A stretch of DNA of 64,000 nucleotides from Pseudomonas triticicola (GTDB lineage: Bacteria; Pseudomonadota; Gammaproteobacteria; Pseudomonadales; Pseudomonadaceae): contig NZ_JAHSTX010000001.1 of NCBI RefSeq assembly GCF_019145375.1, positions 4,551,501-4,615,500 of the forward strand, read 5' to 3'. A program made the translations under genes and the position numbers. Positions 8,746 through 18,197 of the stretch are shown piece by piece (positions within the stretch are counted from its first letter, which is position 1; each line of letters opens with the position of its first letter). The notes below the pieces were generated by a model, which searched no databases, was not told the DNA's origin, and saw only the letters and a list, made by a program, of their open reading frames with translations.

Positions 8746-10404
8746 TCAAGGCGAATGCGTAATGTCGGCCATGTCATCCACCGCCAGCGCGCCGGTGTCC
8801 GCCGTTTCCAGCACGACATAGGCGCTGCTGCAGAACAGCGAATTGAGCCGTTTCATGTCGGCGATCAATTCCAGATGCAGCGAGCTGGTCTCCAGACTCT
8901 GCACGATCTTGCGCTGCAAACGGCTGACATGTGCGTGGGCCAGACGCCGTTCCTGGGCGCGAAAGCGGCGTTTCTCGCGCAGCAACTGCCTCGCGCTTTC
9001 GCGGTCGCCGCTGAGAAACACCGACAGACCCAGGCGCAGGTTGGCGATCAGTTGCTGTTGCAGCCCGGCAAGATCTTCCAGGCCTTCTTCGGAAAACGAA
9101 CGGCGCTGCGAAGTCTTCTGCTGCTGGATCTTGCGCAGCATGCGCTCGATCAGGTCGGCGGCGAGTTTCAGGTTGATCGCCAGTTCGATGATCTCGGCCC
9201 AGCGCCGACTGTCGTGCTCGCCGAGATCCTCGCGGGGCATCTGCGCCAGATACAGCTTGATCGCGCTGTACAGGGCCTCGACGTCATCGGTCAGGCGGCG
9301 CATTTCCTGAGTGACGGCAGTCTGCTTGCCGCGCAGCACATCAAGGGAGGCATCGAGCATGTTGTCGAGCAGATCGCCCATGCGCAGGGTTTCCCGCGCG
9401 GCGTTGGCCAGCGCCAGGCTCGGCGTGACCAGCGCGGTCGGGTCGAGATGGCGCGGTTTGGCGGCGCCGTTGACCTCCGGCCGCTCCGGCAACAGCCAAG
9501 CACAGAGCCGCGCCATCGGCCCGACGCTGGGCAGCAGGATCAGGCAGCGCGCGGTGTTGTAGAGCAGGTGGAAGCCGATGACCATTTCCTGCGGGCTGAA
9601 ATCAAGGCTGTCGATCCAGTGCACCAGCGGGTCGAGCACCGGGATGATCAGCAGCAAACCGATCAATTTGTACAACAGACTGCCCAGCGCAACCTGGCGG
9701 CCGGCGGCGTTCTGCATGGTGGTGCTCATGAAGGCAAGGATGCCGCTGCCGATGTTGGCGCCGATCACCAGACCGATCGCCACCGGCAGGCTGATCACCG
9801 CAGCCCCGGCCAGCGTGGCGGTGAGCAGCACGGCGGCGAGGCTGGAGTAGGAAATCATTGCAAACAGGGCGCCGACCAGGGCATCGAGGAGGATGTCGCC
9901 GGTCAGCGAGGCGAAAATCACTTTCACCCCTTGCGCGTGAGTGATCGGCGCAGCGGCCTCGACGATCAATTGCAGGGCGAGAATGATCAGCCCCAGCCCG
10001 ATCGACACCCGCCCCATCTGCCCGAGCCGTGTCTGTTTGCGCGACAAAAAGAAAATCACCCCGAGGAAAATCAGCAGCGGCGACAGCCACGACAGATCGA
10101 GGGTCAGCACCCGCGCCATCAGTGCGGTGCCGACATCGGCGCCCAGCATGGTCGCCAGCGCCGGCGTCAGCGCCATCAGGCCCTGACCGACAAACGAAGT
10201 GACCAGCATCGCCGTGGCGTTGCTGCTCTGCACCATCGCCGTGACGAGAATACCGGCGATGAATGCCAGCCATTTCTTCGACATGTTCTGGCCGATGACA
10301 TGTCGCAGATTGGTGCCATAAACCCGCAGGATGCCGGTTCGGACGATGTGCGTGCCCCAGATCAACAGGGCGACGGCGGACAACAGATTGAGCAGGGTGA
10401 GCAT
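8746..10404 (-). CDS. Sodium/phosphate cotransporter family protein with PhoU-like C-terminus
   Basis: A 552-residue protein. The N-terminal 300 residues hold two inverted Na/Pi-cotransport repeats (QSSNAT in the first, YSSLAAVLLTATLAG in the second) and about nine membrane helices. The C-terminal 200 residues form a helical PhoU-like domain. It probably moves phosphate with sodium at the inner membrane. The frame is open to 10452, but the ATG at 10404 is preceded by AGGGGGT at good spacing and begins the first membrane helix, so it was chosen. No convincing Pho box was seen upstream. Confidence 0.85.
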   Translation of the reverse strand: MLTLLNLLSAVALLIWGTHIVRTGILRVYGTNLRHVIGQNMSKKWLAFIAGILVTAMVQSSNATAMLVTSFVGQGLMALTPALATMLGADVGTALMARVLTLDLSWLSPLLIFLGVIFFLSRKQTRLGQMGRVSIGLGLIILALQLIVEAAAPITHAQGVKVIFASLTGDILLDALVGALFAMISYSSLAAVLLTATLAGAAVISLPVAIGLVIGANIGSGILAFMSTTMQNAAGRQVALGSLLYKLIGLLLIIPVLDPLVHWIDSLDFSPQEMVIGFHLLYNTARCLILLPSVGPMARLCAWLLPERPEVNGAAKPRHLDPTALVTPSLALANAARETLRMGDLLDNMLDASLDVLRGKQTAVTQEMRRLTDDVEALYSAIKLYLAQMPREDLGEHDSRRWAEIIELAINLKLAADLIERMLRKIQQQKTSQRRSFSEEGLEDLAGLQQQLIANLRLGLSVFLSGDRESARQLLREKRRFRAQERRLAHAHVSRLQRKIVQSLETSSLHLELIADMKRLNSLFCSSAYVVLETADTGALAVDDMADITHSP

Positions 10405-10730
10405 GCAGACCCCCTGTAGTAGCAGCGCCCCAGAGGGGCAAGTGGACGGCACCGCGCGGTTTCTACGTTCTTGATACTTAAGCTGTAGTCGGCGAACGGT
10501 CTCGGCGCCAGCATTGCACAGCTAAAGCGTGGATTGAAACAAAAGTGTCATGAGAACAGGTGCATCCACCCACCGAATCCGACACGTTTCCCCTCTGCTG
10601 CCCAAAACAACTGTGGGAGCGAGCCTGCTCGCGAAAGCGGTGGGCCAGCCAACATTGTTGTCGACTGGCGCTCCGTCTTCGCGAGCAGGCTCGCTCCCAC
10701 AGGGGGTATCGCTTGCGATGGACTACCGGG
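10405..10730. other. Intergenic region between the Na/Pi transporter and TerC
   Basis: About 326 bases without a gene. It holds the leader of the Na/Pi transporter, a REP doublet at 10611-10702, and the short 3' flank of terC. No other structure was recognised. Confidence 0.6.
10611..10702. repeat. REP doublet (REPIN), copy 3
   Basis: Inverted REP cores identical in the first 20 bases to those at 831 and 2267, with a different, partly palindromic centre (GCCAGCC ... GACTGGC). Confidence 0.9.
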
Positions 10731-11498
10731 TTACTGCCCCGGCACATCCTTGCGCAGTTTCACCGGATCCTGCTGCTGTCTCTTCTTGGCCATCGCGCCG
10801 CGCAGTTTGATGTTGATAGCCTCAACCGCCAGCGAGAACGCCATGGCGAAGTAGACGTAGCCTTTTGGCACGTGCACGTCGAACGATTCGGCGATCAGCA
10901 CGGTACCGACCACCAGCAGGAAGGACAGCGCGAGCATTTTCAGCGACGGGTGCTTGTCGATGAATTCGCTGATCTTGCCCGACGCCAGCATCATCACCAG
11001 CACTGCCACGACGATCGCCGCGACCATGACCGGAACGTGGGAGACCATGCCGACGGCAGTGATCACCGAGTCCAGCGAGAAGACGATATCGATGATCGCG
11101 ATCTGGATGATGGTGTAGAGGAAATTGCCGCCCTTGCCCGACGGCGCGTCGTCGCTTTCGTCTTCGCCTTCCAGCGCGTGGTACATCTCCTGCGAGCTTT
11201 TCCACAGCAGGAACAGGCCACCGAAGAACAGGATCAGGTCGCGACCGGAGATGCCCTGGCCGAACACTTCGAAAAGATCGGCAGTGAGGCGCATGACCCA
11301 GGTGATCGACAGCAGCAACAGGATCCGGGTGATCATGGCCAGGCCAAGACCGAAGATCCGCGTGCGCTGCTGCATGTGTTTCGGCATGCGGCTGACCAGG
11401 ATCGAAATCATGATGATGTTATCGATACCGAGGACGATTTCCAGGGCGGTCAGGGTAAAGAAGGCAACCCAGATTTCGGGGTTGGTCAGCCAATCCAT
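10731..11498 (-). CDS. TerC-family integral membrane protein
   Basis: A 255-residue protein of about seven membrane helices with the TerC hallmark ALEIVLGIDNII near the N-terminus and a second acidic membrane motif FSLDSVITAVG. Members act in manganese export or metal insertion into exported proteins; the metal here is not known. An in-frame TTG at 11546 would add 16 residues, but the ATG at 11498 has CAAAGGAATACAC upstream and starts right at the first helix, so it is preferred. It is separated from the upstream citrate carrier by a terminator. Confidence 0.85.
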   Translation of the reverse strand: MDWLTNPEIWVAFFTLTALEIVLGIDNIIMISILVSRMPKHMQQRTRIFGLGLAMITRILLLLSITWVMRLTADLFEVFGQGISGRDLILFFGGLFLLWKSSQEMYHALEGEDESDDAPSGKGGNFLYTIIQIAIIDIVFSLDSVITAVGMVSHVPVMVAAIVVAVLVMMLASGKISEFIDKHPSLKMLALSFLLVVGTVLIAESFDVHVPKGYVYFAMAFSLAVEAINIKLRGAMAKKRQQQDPVKLRKDVPGQ

Positions 11499-11525
11499 GT
11501 GTATTCCTTTGAGCAATTGTTGAAC

Positions 11526-11563
11526 CGAAAAAGGTCCGGGCTTCAAACCGCGAAGCCGGACCC
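11526..11563 (-). terminator. Rho-independent terminator of the citrate carrier gene
   Basis: Read on the minus strand, an 11-bp GC-rich stem (GGTCCGGCTTC pairing with GAAGCCCGGACC, one bulged base) is followed by five T. It begins about 20 bases after the CitMHS stop. Confidence 0.85.
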
Positions 11564-11582
11564 GTAACGGTGAGTCTTGGGC

Positions 11583-12890
11583 TTATAGAGTGCTGAACAT
11601 CGGGAAAGTCCCCAACAGCAGTGCAGCAATCAGAATGCAGATGCACACCAGGATCGCCCATTTCAGGGTGAAACGCTGGTGATCACCGAAATCGATGCCG
11701 GCCAGCGCCACCAACAGATAGGTCGACGGCACCAACGGGCTCAGCAAGTGGACGGGCTGGCCGACGATCGAGGCACGGGCCATTTCCACCGCAGTGATCC
11801 CATAGTGGCTGGCCGCTTCGGTCAGCACCGGCAATACACCGTAATAGAACGCGTCGTTGGACATGAAGAAAGTGAACGGCATGCTCACCAGCGCCGTGAT
11901 CACCGCCAGGTACGGGCCGAGGAAATCCGGAATCACCGCCAACAGGCTCTTCGACATCGCATCGACCATGCCGGTGCCCGACAGGATACCGGTGAAGATA
12001 CCCGCCGCAAAGATCAGCCCGACCACTGCCAGCACGCTGCCGGAATGCGCGGCGACACGATCTTTCTGCATTTGCAGGCATGGGTAGTTGACGATCATGG
12101 CGATACTGAACGCCACCATGAACAGCACCGGCAGCGGCAACAGGCCGCCGATCAGCGTGCACATCAGGCCGAAAGTCAGTGCGGCGTTGAACCAGATCAG
12201 CTTCGGACGGCGTGCGTCGGGGAATTGCGAGACGCTGATTTCGCTGTGATCGATCTCGTCGCCGACCAAGTGCAGTTCACCGAGGCGGGCGCGTTCACGC
12301 TTGCCGTAGAAGTAGGCAATCACCAGGATCGCCAAGACACCGGCGGCCATGGCCGGGATCATCGGTACGAAAATGTCCGACGGGTCGACATGCAGGGCAC
12401 TCGCCGCGCGGGCGGTCGGGCCGCCCCATGGGGTCATGTTCATCACGCCACCGGCGAGGATGATCAGACCGGCCATGATCCGCGGGCTCATGCCGATGCG
12501 GCTGTACAGCGGCAGCATCGCGGCCACACAGATCATGTAAGTGGTCGCGCCGTCACCATCGAGGGAAACGACGAGCGCCAGAACGGCGGTACCGACCGAA
12601 ACTTTCAACGGGTCGCCCTTGACCAGTTTGAGGATCTTGCGCACGGCCGGGTCGAACAGGCCGGAGTCGATCATCAGGGCGAAATACAGAATGGCGAACA
12701 TCAACATCACGCCGGTCGGCGCCAGTTTGGTGATGCCTTCAAGCATCATCGGGCCGATCTTCGGCGCGAAACCACCGAACAGGGCGAACAGGATCGGGAT
12801 GATGATCAGGGCGATCAGCGCGGACAGGCGCTTGGTCATGATCAGGAACATGAACGTGATGACCATGGCGAAGCCAAGGAAAGTCAGCAT
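11583..12890 (-). CDS. CitMHS-family citrate:metal/proton symporter
   Basis: A 435-residue, about 12-helix transporter, the usual CitM/CitH length. Family features are the N-terminal LGFAMVITFMFLIMTKRLSA, the conserved SLDGDGATTYMICVAAMLPLY and the NMTPWGGPTARAASAL loops. Such proteins import citrate, often as a metal-citrate complex. GGAG lies 6-9 bases before the ATG. It is monocistronic, with its own terminator. A possible Crc-type A-rich motif lies about 150 bases upstream (see findings). Confidence 0.88.
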   Translation of the reverse strand: MLTFLGFAMVITFMFLIMTKRLSALIALIIIPILFALFGGFAPKIGPMMLEGITKLAPTGVMLMFAILYFALMIDSGLFDPAVRKILKLVKGDPLKVSVGTAVLALVVSLDGDGATTYMICVAAMLPLYSRIGMSPRIMAGLIILAGGVMNMTPWGGPTARAASALHVDPSDIFVPMIPAMAAGVLAILVIAYFYGKRERARLGELHLVGDEIDHSEISVSQFPDARRPKLIWFNAALTFGLMCTLIGGLLPLPVLFMVAFSIAMIVNYPCLQMQKDRVAAHSGSVLAVVGLIFAAGIFTGILSGTGMVDAMSKSLLAVIPDFLGPYLAVITALVSMPFTFFMSNDAFYYGVLPVLTEAASHYGITAVEMARASIVGQPVHLLSPLVPSTYLLVALAGIDFGDHQRFTLKWAILVCICILIAALLLGTFPMFSTL

Positions 12891-13293
12891 GGGAATACTC
12901 CAGGCGTAGCGCGGCTAATGGAATGAGCGGATCGGGCGGGATCAGCGCAGAACGGCAGGCGCGAGGCGTACGGACGGAGTGACCAGCAGGAAAGGGGAGA
13001 AACGGCGGGTTGCAGAAGACATCAGAATCACCATTGTTGTTGTTAATTGGGCCGGGCCTGCGGAAAAAACACAGGGCTTGGGCCAACCGGTCTGTTGCCG
13101 GGAGTGGGGCGATCCTAATCGGGGAAGCTTTCAGCTACCTTTCGGGCGCGAAAGCGATGAATGAATGGTCAACCGGCGGTCGGATGCAACGACAGCCAAT
13201 GAATACGGGGTTGGTAGCGATGCGGATAAACGGACAGTCAGCGCTGGCTGGCAGTCTGGACACATCCGCTATCAGTCCAGCGCAAGTAACTGG
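12891..13293. other. Intergenic region upstream of the citrate carrier
   Basis: About 400 bases without a convincing gene, containing the leader and promoter of the citrate carrier on the minus strand. Visible features are an AACAACAACAA run (minus strand, around 13034-13046) and a 30-codon reading frame at 12942-13034 (minus) that lacks a ribosome site. Nothing else was recognised. Confidence 0.5.
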
Positions 13294-13620
13294 TTAAAAA
13301 ATCGACAGATCCAGCGGTCGCACCGCGCCCATCCAGATCGCGTGTTCGGTGTGGTCGCGCAAGTCATCGCCCGTCTCCGGATGCAGGAACACCACCAGGC
13401 CTTTGCGGTTGAGCGCCAGCCATGGCAGCACCTCGCCAATCAGCTCGGGACCGAAAGCCAGTTGGCAGCTCCAGTCGGGATGGGGCCCCACCGGGCGTTC
13501 GTGCACGCGGCCCATTTTCAGCGCAAACAACTGCGCGGCCTGTTCGCACAAGGCCCGCGCCTGGTCGATGGTTTGCGCGTCGAAATAGACATGGGCGTGA
13601 TAGCCCTTGATCCCTTGCAT
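13294..13620 (-). CDS. DOPA 4,5-dioxygenase family protein
   Basis: A 108-residue protein with the family's His-rich pattern: GYHAHVYFD at the N-terminus, HPDWSCQLAF in the middle and VFLHPETGDDLRDHTEHAIW near the end; these His residues are candidates for an iron site. The length matches the family. The frame extends to 13668, but the ATG at 13620 has GAGAGACGAC upstream. Fungal members cleave DOPA; the bacterial role is not established. It is divergent from the oxidoreductase gene at 13702. Confidence 0.75.
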   Translation of the reverse strand: MQGIKGYHAHVYFDAQTIDQARALCEQAAQLFALKMGRVHERPVGPHPDWSCQLAFGPELIGEVLPWLALNRKGLVVFLHPETGDDLRDHTEHAIWMGAVRPLDLSIF

Positions 13621-13701
13621 CGTGTCGTCTCTCAATCGGTTCGAACCCTTGGCTGTTTCCACCGTCACAGGTCATATAGGACAACTATAAGGAAAACAGC
13701 C

Positions 13702-14367
13702 ATGAAAAATGCCGAGACCCCAGTGGTCAAAGTGGTGCTTTATGGTGCCATGGCCAGCCTGGGCGGTGCATTGATGGCTGAATTGCTGCGTCGCCAACAT
13801 GAAGTCATCGCCATTCTCGACGATCTCACCGCACTCGCGCCGCGTCCGGGGTTGCGCACCAAGACCGGCGATCTGTTCGATGCCGAGCGGGTCAATCAGA
13901 GCGTCGCCGGCAGTTCAGCGGTGATCTGCCTGCTGGACGCTCCGGGGTTGCCGTTCAGCAGCGACCACGTTGAGCGCTCGGTGACGCTGGGGCCGGTGGA
14001 ACAAGTGCTGGCAGTCGACGCGCTGGTCGAAGGTTTGCAACTGGCCAGCGTGCCGCGCCTGTTTCTGGTCTGCAACTTCGGTGTGCTCGACGAGCCTGAC
14101 AATGACGAGCGTCTGCAACGTCACGCTGCCGAAGAAATCCTCGAGGCGGTACAAAGCAGCTCACTGCGCTGGACCTTGGTCAATGCGCCGCATGGCGTGG
14201 CCGGGTTGACCATCGAGCACTTCAGTCAGGTCGGCGGCAATCTCGAACCGGGACTGGCCGAACCGCTGGAGCGATTGAACCGCGTGGCGGTGGGCATCGC
14301 CGATGAGCTGCGGTTGAATCTGCATGTGGGGCAGCATGTGAATTTTGTGGCGGCTTCTGATTCGTAA
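13702..14367 (+). CDS. NAD(P)-binding Rossmann-fold (NmrA/SDR-like) oxidoreductase
   Basis: A 221-residue protein starting with a beta strand and a Gly-rich loop (VVLYGAMASLGGALMAELL), then the acidic end of a second strand, as in NAD(P)-binding atypical short-chain proteins. No Tyr-x-x-x-Lys catalytic pair is clear, so it may be a redox sensor or isomerase-like protein rather than a classical dehydrogenase. The ATG is preceded by AAGGAAAACAGCC. The open frame further upstream to 13165 crosses the divergent gene and is not coding. Substrate unknown. Confidence 0.65.
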   Translation: MKNAETPVVKVVLYGAMASLGGALMAELLRRQHEVIAILDDLTALAPRPGLRTKTGDLFDAERVNQSVAGSSAVICLLDAPGLPFSSDHVERSVTLGPVEQVLAVDALVEGLQLASVPRLFLVCNFGVLDEPDNDERLQRHAAEEILEAVQSSSLRWTLVNAPHGVAGLTIEHFSQVGGNLEPGLAEPLERLNRVAVGIADELRLNLHVGQHVNFVAASDS

Positions 14368-14412
14368 AAGATCGTCCGAAGGCTCGGGCCGCGATCGACG
14401 ACCTTTTGCTCT

Positions 14413-15363
14413 TCACACCGCAATCGAGGGCAGGGCCAGACCGTTAAGCGATTCGGCACTGCTCGCCTGTTCCGCCATTAACCAATCAACAAATTCCTGA
14501 ATCAACGCACCCCGACGTTTGCGCTGCGGCAACACCACGTAATACCCCAGCCGCGACAGCGTGGTTTGCGCCAGCGGCCGGCACAGCAAACCCTGCACCA
14601 GCAAGTTATCCACAAGGTGCCGCCATCCGATCGCCACGCCTTGTCCGCCAATCGCCGCTTGAATCAGCAAGGTGTAATTATCAAAGCGCAATTGCCCCGG
14701 CGCTGGCGGTGTAGTCAGGCCCAACTGACGAAACAAGCCACTCCAGTCGAACCAGTTGCTGCTGTTTTCCCCACGCAGATGCAACAGCGGAAATTCCAGC
14801 AGTGCCTGCGCGGGCAACGGCAATGAACGCTCCTTGAGCAGCAGCGGACTGCACACTGGGAACACCTCTTCGCTGAACAGCCAGTGGCTCTCGCCCTGCT
14901 TGAATCGACCATCGCCAAACAGGATCGCCACGTCGATGTCGGTGCGCAGCATGTTGTGGTTGCGCTCGCTGGTGACCAGGCTGACATCGATATGCGGATT
15001 GGCCTCATGGAAGCGATGCAGGCGCGGCATCAGCCAATAAGCGGCGAAAGCGAAATCCGTGGCCACTTGCAGCACTTCATGTTGCTGCTGAGTGCTGATT
15101 GCGCTCAATCCTGCGTCGATATTCTGCAAACCGAGGGTAACTTGCTCGAACAGCAGGGCGCCAACCTCTGTCAACTCGATACCCCGGTAAATCCGATCGA
15201 ACAGCCGCGTACCGAGCTGCTCTTCCAGACGTTTCATTTGCTGGCTGATCGCCGGCTGCGTGGTGCCAAGCTCCACCGCAGCAGCGGTAAAACTGCGATG
15301 GCGGGCCGCCGCTTCAAAAGCGCGCAGCAGATCGAGGGAGAGGTCACCGAGGGCGTCATACAT
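14413..15363 (-). CDS. LysR-type regulator, probably of choline-O-sulfate use
   Basis: A 316-residue LysR protein: winged helix-turn-helix in residues about 8-67 (FTAAAVELGTTQPAISQQMKRL), then an effector-binding domain. It is divergent from betC with about 110 bases between the ATGs, the classic layout for a LysR gene and its target, and pseudomonads commonly carry this regulator beside betC. The effector is inferred to be choline-O-sulfate or choline. The stop is 45 bases from the end of the convergent oxidoreductase gene. Confidence 0.82.
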   Translation of the reverse strand: MYDALGDLSLDLLRAFEAAARHRSFTAAAVELGTTQPAISQQMKRLEEQLGTRLFDRIYRGIELTEVGALLFEQVTLGLQNIDAGLSAISTQQQHEVLQVATDFAFAAYWLMPRLHRFHEANPHIDVSLVTSERNHNMLRTDIDVAILFGDGRFKQGESHWLFSEEVFPVCSPLLLKERSLPLPAQALLEFPLLHLRGENSSNWFDWSGLFRQLGLTTPPAPGQLRFDNYTLLIQAAIGGQGVAIGWRHLVDNLLVQGLLCRPLAQTTLSRLGYYVVLPQRKRRGALIQEFVDWLMAEQASSAESLNGLALPSIAV

Positions 15364-15477
15364 AAGGTGTACTTATCCTAGTCATTGTCCGGCGCGGGCT
15401 TTACCGGAACAGGCATGGAATCCATGCTCAATCGCAGCACTCTCGCATAAATATTCAACATGGAATGCCGCGATCAC

Positions 15478-16992
15478 ATGAAGCGCAAGAACATTCTTTT
15501 CATCATGGCCGATCAAATGGCCGCGCCAATGTTGCCGTTCTACGGCCCATCGCCGATCAAACTGCCGAATCTGTCCCTCCTCGCCGCCCAGGGCGTGGTG
15601 TTCGATGCTGCTTACTGCAACAGCCCGCTGTGCGCGCCGTCGCGCTTCACCCTGGTCAGTGGCCAGTTGCCGAGCAAGATCGGCGCCTACGACAACGCCG
15701 CTGATTTCCCCGCCGACATTCCGACTTACGCGCATTACCTACGGCGTCTCGGCTACCGCACCGCGCTGTCGGGCAAGATGCATTTCTGCGGGCCGGACCA
15801 GTTGCACGGTTATGAAGAACGCCTGACCAGCGACATCTACCCGGCCGATTACGGTTGGGCGGTGAACTGGGACGAGCCGGACGTACGGCCGAGCTGGTAT
15901 CACAATATGTCTTCGGTGCTGCAAGCCGGGCCGTGCGTACGCACCAATCAGCTGGATTTCGACGAAGAGGTGGTGTTCAAGGCGCAGCAATATCTGTTCG
16001 ATCACATCCGCGAGGACGGCGACCAGCCATTCTGCCTGACTGTGTCGATGACCCACCCGCACGATCCGTACACGATTCCCAAGGCTTTCTGGGATCTGTA
16101 TGACGATGCTGATATTCCCATGCCTACAGCCTTGAACCAGGACGAACTCGATCCGCACTCGCAACGTCTGCTCAAGGTTTACGACCTGTGGGACAAGCCG
16201 CTGCCTGTGGATAAAATCCGCGATGCCCGTCGCGCCTATTTCGGCGCTTGCAGCTATATCGACGCCAATGTCGGCAAACTGCTGCAAACCCTTGAAGAAA
16301 CCGGGCTGATCGACAACACCGTCATCGTCTTCTCCGGTGACCATGGCGACATGCTCGGCGAGAAGGGCCTCTGGTACAAAATGCACTGGTTCGAGATGGC
16401 CGCGCGAGTGCCGCTGCTGATCAGCGCACCGGGACAATTCGAGGCGGGCCGGGTCAGCGCCGCAGTTTCCACCGCAGACTTGCTGCCGACGTTCGTGGAT
16501 CTGGCCGGTGGCACGCTTGAGCCGGGCTTGCCACTGGACGGCCGTTCCTTGCTGCCGCACCTGCAAGGGCAGGGCGGGCATGACGAGGTGTTCGGCGAAT
16601 ACATGGCCGAAGGCACTGTCAGCCCGCTGATGATGATTCGCCGCGGCGCCTACAAATTTATCTACAGCGAAAGCGACCCGTGCCTACTCTTCGATGTGGA
16701 TAACGATCCGCGCGAAGAAGAGGAACTGAGCCAATCGCCGCAACATCGTCAGCTGTTCGACGATTTTCTCGCTGAAGCGCGGGCCAAGTGGGACATTCCG
16801 GCGATCCACCGGGACGTACTGGCCAGCCAGCGCCGACGCCGTTTCGTCGCCGATGCGTTAACCATCGGCAAGCTGAAGAGCTGGGACCACCAGCCGCTGG
16901 TCGATGCCAGTCAGCAGTACATGCGCAACCACATCGACCTTGATGATCTGGAGCGCAAGGCCCGTTATCCACAACCCTGCCAAAACCAATAA
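15478..16992 (+). CDS. betC: Choline-sulfatase
   Basis: A 504-residue type I sulfatase that hydrolyses choline-O-sulfate to choline and sulfate in the cytoplasm; no signal peptide is seen. The CxPxR motif (CAPSR, Cys52) is the site converted to formylglycine. ADQ at 11-13 and FSGDHGDMLGE supply metal ligands. An ATG 18 bases upstream would add six residues; neither start has a strong ribosome site, and 15478 gives the usual MKRKNILFIMADQ start. It is followed 16 bases later by choX, forming a transcriptional unit. Two perfect DnaA 9-mers lie inside (16695, 16965). Confidence 0.93.
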   Translation: MKRKNILFIMADQMAAPMLPFYGPSPIKLPNLSLLAAQGVVFDAAYCNSPLCAPSRFTLVSGQLPSKIGAYDNAADFPADIPTYAHYLRRLGYRTALSGKMHFCGPDQLHGYEERLTSDIYPADYGWAVNWDEPDVRPSWYHNMSSVLQAGPCVRTNQLDFDEEVVFKAQQYLFDHIREDGDQPFCLTVSMTHPHDPYTIPKAFWDLYDDADIPMPTALNQDELDPHSQRLLKVYDLWDKPLPVDKIRDARRAYFGACSYIDANVGKLLQTLEETGLIDNTVIVFSGDHGDMLGEKGLWYKMHWFEMAARVPLLISAPGQFEAGRVSAAVSTADLLPTFVDLAGGTLEPGLPLDGRSLLPHLQGQGGHDEVFGEYMAEGTVSPLMMIRRGAYKFIYSESDPCLLFDVDNDPREEEELSQSPQHRQLFDDFLAEARAKWDIPAIHRDVLASQRRRRFVADALTIGKLKSWDHQPLVDASQQYMRNHIDLDDLERKARYPQPCQNQ

Positions 16993-17008
16993 CGTTAAGG
17001 GGAAGTCC

Positions 17009-17929
17009 ATGCGCAAGTTATCCACAGCTGTCACCGTTGGCCTGATCGCATTGAGCAGCACCTCGGCCTTCGCCGAGCAAAGTTGCGAAACCGTGAAGAT
17101 GGCCGATCCGGGCTGGAGCGACATCGCCGCAACCAATGCCATCACCGGATTTCTGCTGGACGGCATGGGCTACAAGGCCAAGGTCGACACCCTCGCGGTG
17201 CCGATCACCTTCGGCGGCTTGAAGGATGGCCAGGTGGACGTGTTCCTCGGCAACTGGATGCCGGCGCAGCAGGGCTTCTATGACAAGTTCGTCGCCACCG
17301 GTGATGTGACGCAATTGGCCAAAAACCTCGAAGGCACCGAATTCACCCTCGCCGTCCCCGACTATGTCTGGGAGGCGGGTGTGCATGATTTTGCCGACCT
17401 GAACAAATTCGCCGACAAGTTCGACAAGAAGATCTACGGCATCGGATCAGGCGCGCCAGCGAACATTTCGTTGCAGGAGATCATCAAGAAGAATGACTTC
17501 AACATGGGCCAGTGGAAGCTGATCGAGTCCAGCGAACAGGCGATGCTCGCCGAAGTGTCGCGGGCGGTGAAGAAACAGAAATTCGTCACCTTCCTCGGCT
17601 GGACGCCACACCCGATGAACGTGCAGCTGAAAATGCGCTATCTGAAGGGCGGCGAAAAATACTTCGGCGACACTGGCAACGTCTTCACCCTGACCCGTAA
17701 GGGCTACGCCGAGGCCTGCCCGAATGTAGGCAAGTTGCTGACCAATCTTGCGTTTACCCAGGACATGGAGAACAGCATCATGGCCGAGGTGGTGAACAAG
17801 AAGATCAGCAATGCCGAAGCGGCGAAGGCGTGGATCAAGGCGAATCCGGCGGTGCTGGACAAGTGGCTGGATGGGGTGAAGACCGTGGATGGCAAGGATG
17901 CGTTGGTGGCGGTGAAAGCCAAACTTTGA
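17009..17929 (+). CDS. choX: Choline ABC transporter substrate-binding protein
   Basis: A 306-residue periplasmic protein with a signal peptide cleaved after AFA (residue 22), then an OpuAC-type glycine betaine/choline-binding domain with several Trp residues (PGWSDIAATN, NWMPAQQ, LGWTPHPMN) of the kind that cage quaternary amines. A strong AAGGGGAAG lies before the ATG. With betC it forms a scavenging unit for choline-O-sulfate/choline; the ATPase and permease genes are not adjacent and must be elsewhere. A perfect DnaA 9-mer overlaps the signal-peptide codons (17018). Confidence 0.9.
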   Translation: MRKLSTAVTVGLIALSSTSAFAEQSCETVKMADPGWSDIAATNAITGFLLDGMGYKAKVDTLAVPITFGGLKDGQVDVFLGNWMPAQQGFYDKFVATGDVTQLAKNLEGTEFTLAVPDYVWEAGVHDFADLNKFADKFDKKIYGIGSGAPANISLQEIIKKNDFNMGQWKLIESSEQAMLAEVSRAVKKQKFVTFLGWTPHPMNVQLKMRYLKGGEKYFGDTGNVFTLTRKGYAEACPNVGKLLTNLAFTQDMENSIMAEVVNKKISNAEAAKAWIKANPAVLDKWLDGVKTVDGKDALVAVKAKL

Positions 17930-17969
17930 TCTCAGGGTTGCTGGAATAGCGTTCGGCTGGAGATTTTTG

Positions 17970-18157
17970 CCCCCTCACCCCAGCCCTCTCCCCCAAGGGG
18001 GCGAGGGGGAAAGGGAGCCGATCGCTGTTGGATCAAGACTTGCGTTCAACGCCGAAATCGCAGGTCGGTGAATCTTCAACAAACAGCTCGGTCAGTCCCC
18101 TCTCCCTCAGGGAGAGGGCCAGGCGGGCGGCGTTCCGATGAGGGCCCTTTCTCTGAC
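17970..18157. repeat. GC-rich tandem of inverted repeats
   Basis: Two related hairpin-forming blocks in the choX-SulP gap: CCCTCTCCCCCAAGGGGGCG then GAGGGGGAAAGGG, and about 100 bases on CCCCTCTCCCTCAGGGAGAG. This type of CTCTCCC/GGGAGAG repeat is common between genes in Pseudomonas and Xanthomonas. It probably also ends choX transcription. Confidence 0.75.
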
Positions 18158-18197
18158 ACCCTGATAACCTTGAACAAAACCCCAACCGCGAGGACCC

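Noticed and set aside
10453-10610. Pho-box-like GTGTCAT upstream of the Na/Pi transporter
   Set aside because: Only a single degenerate half-site, without the second repeat at the required spacing.
12942-13034. 30-codon ORF upstream of the citrate carrier as a real gene
   Set aside because: No ribosome site and no composition bias; kept only as a possible leader in the findings, not annotated as a gene.
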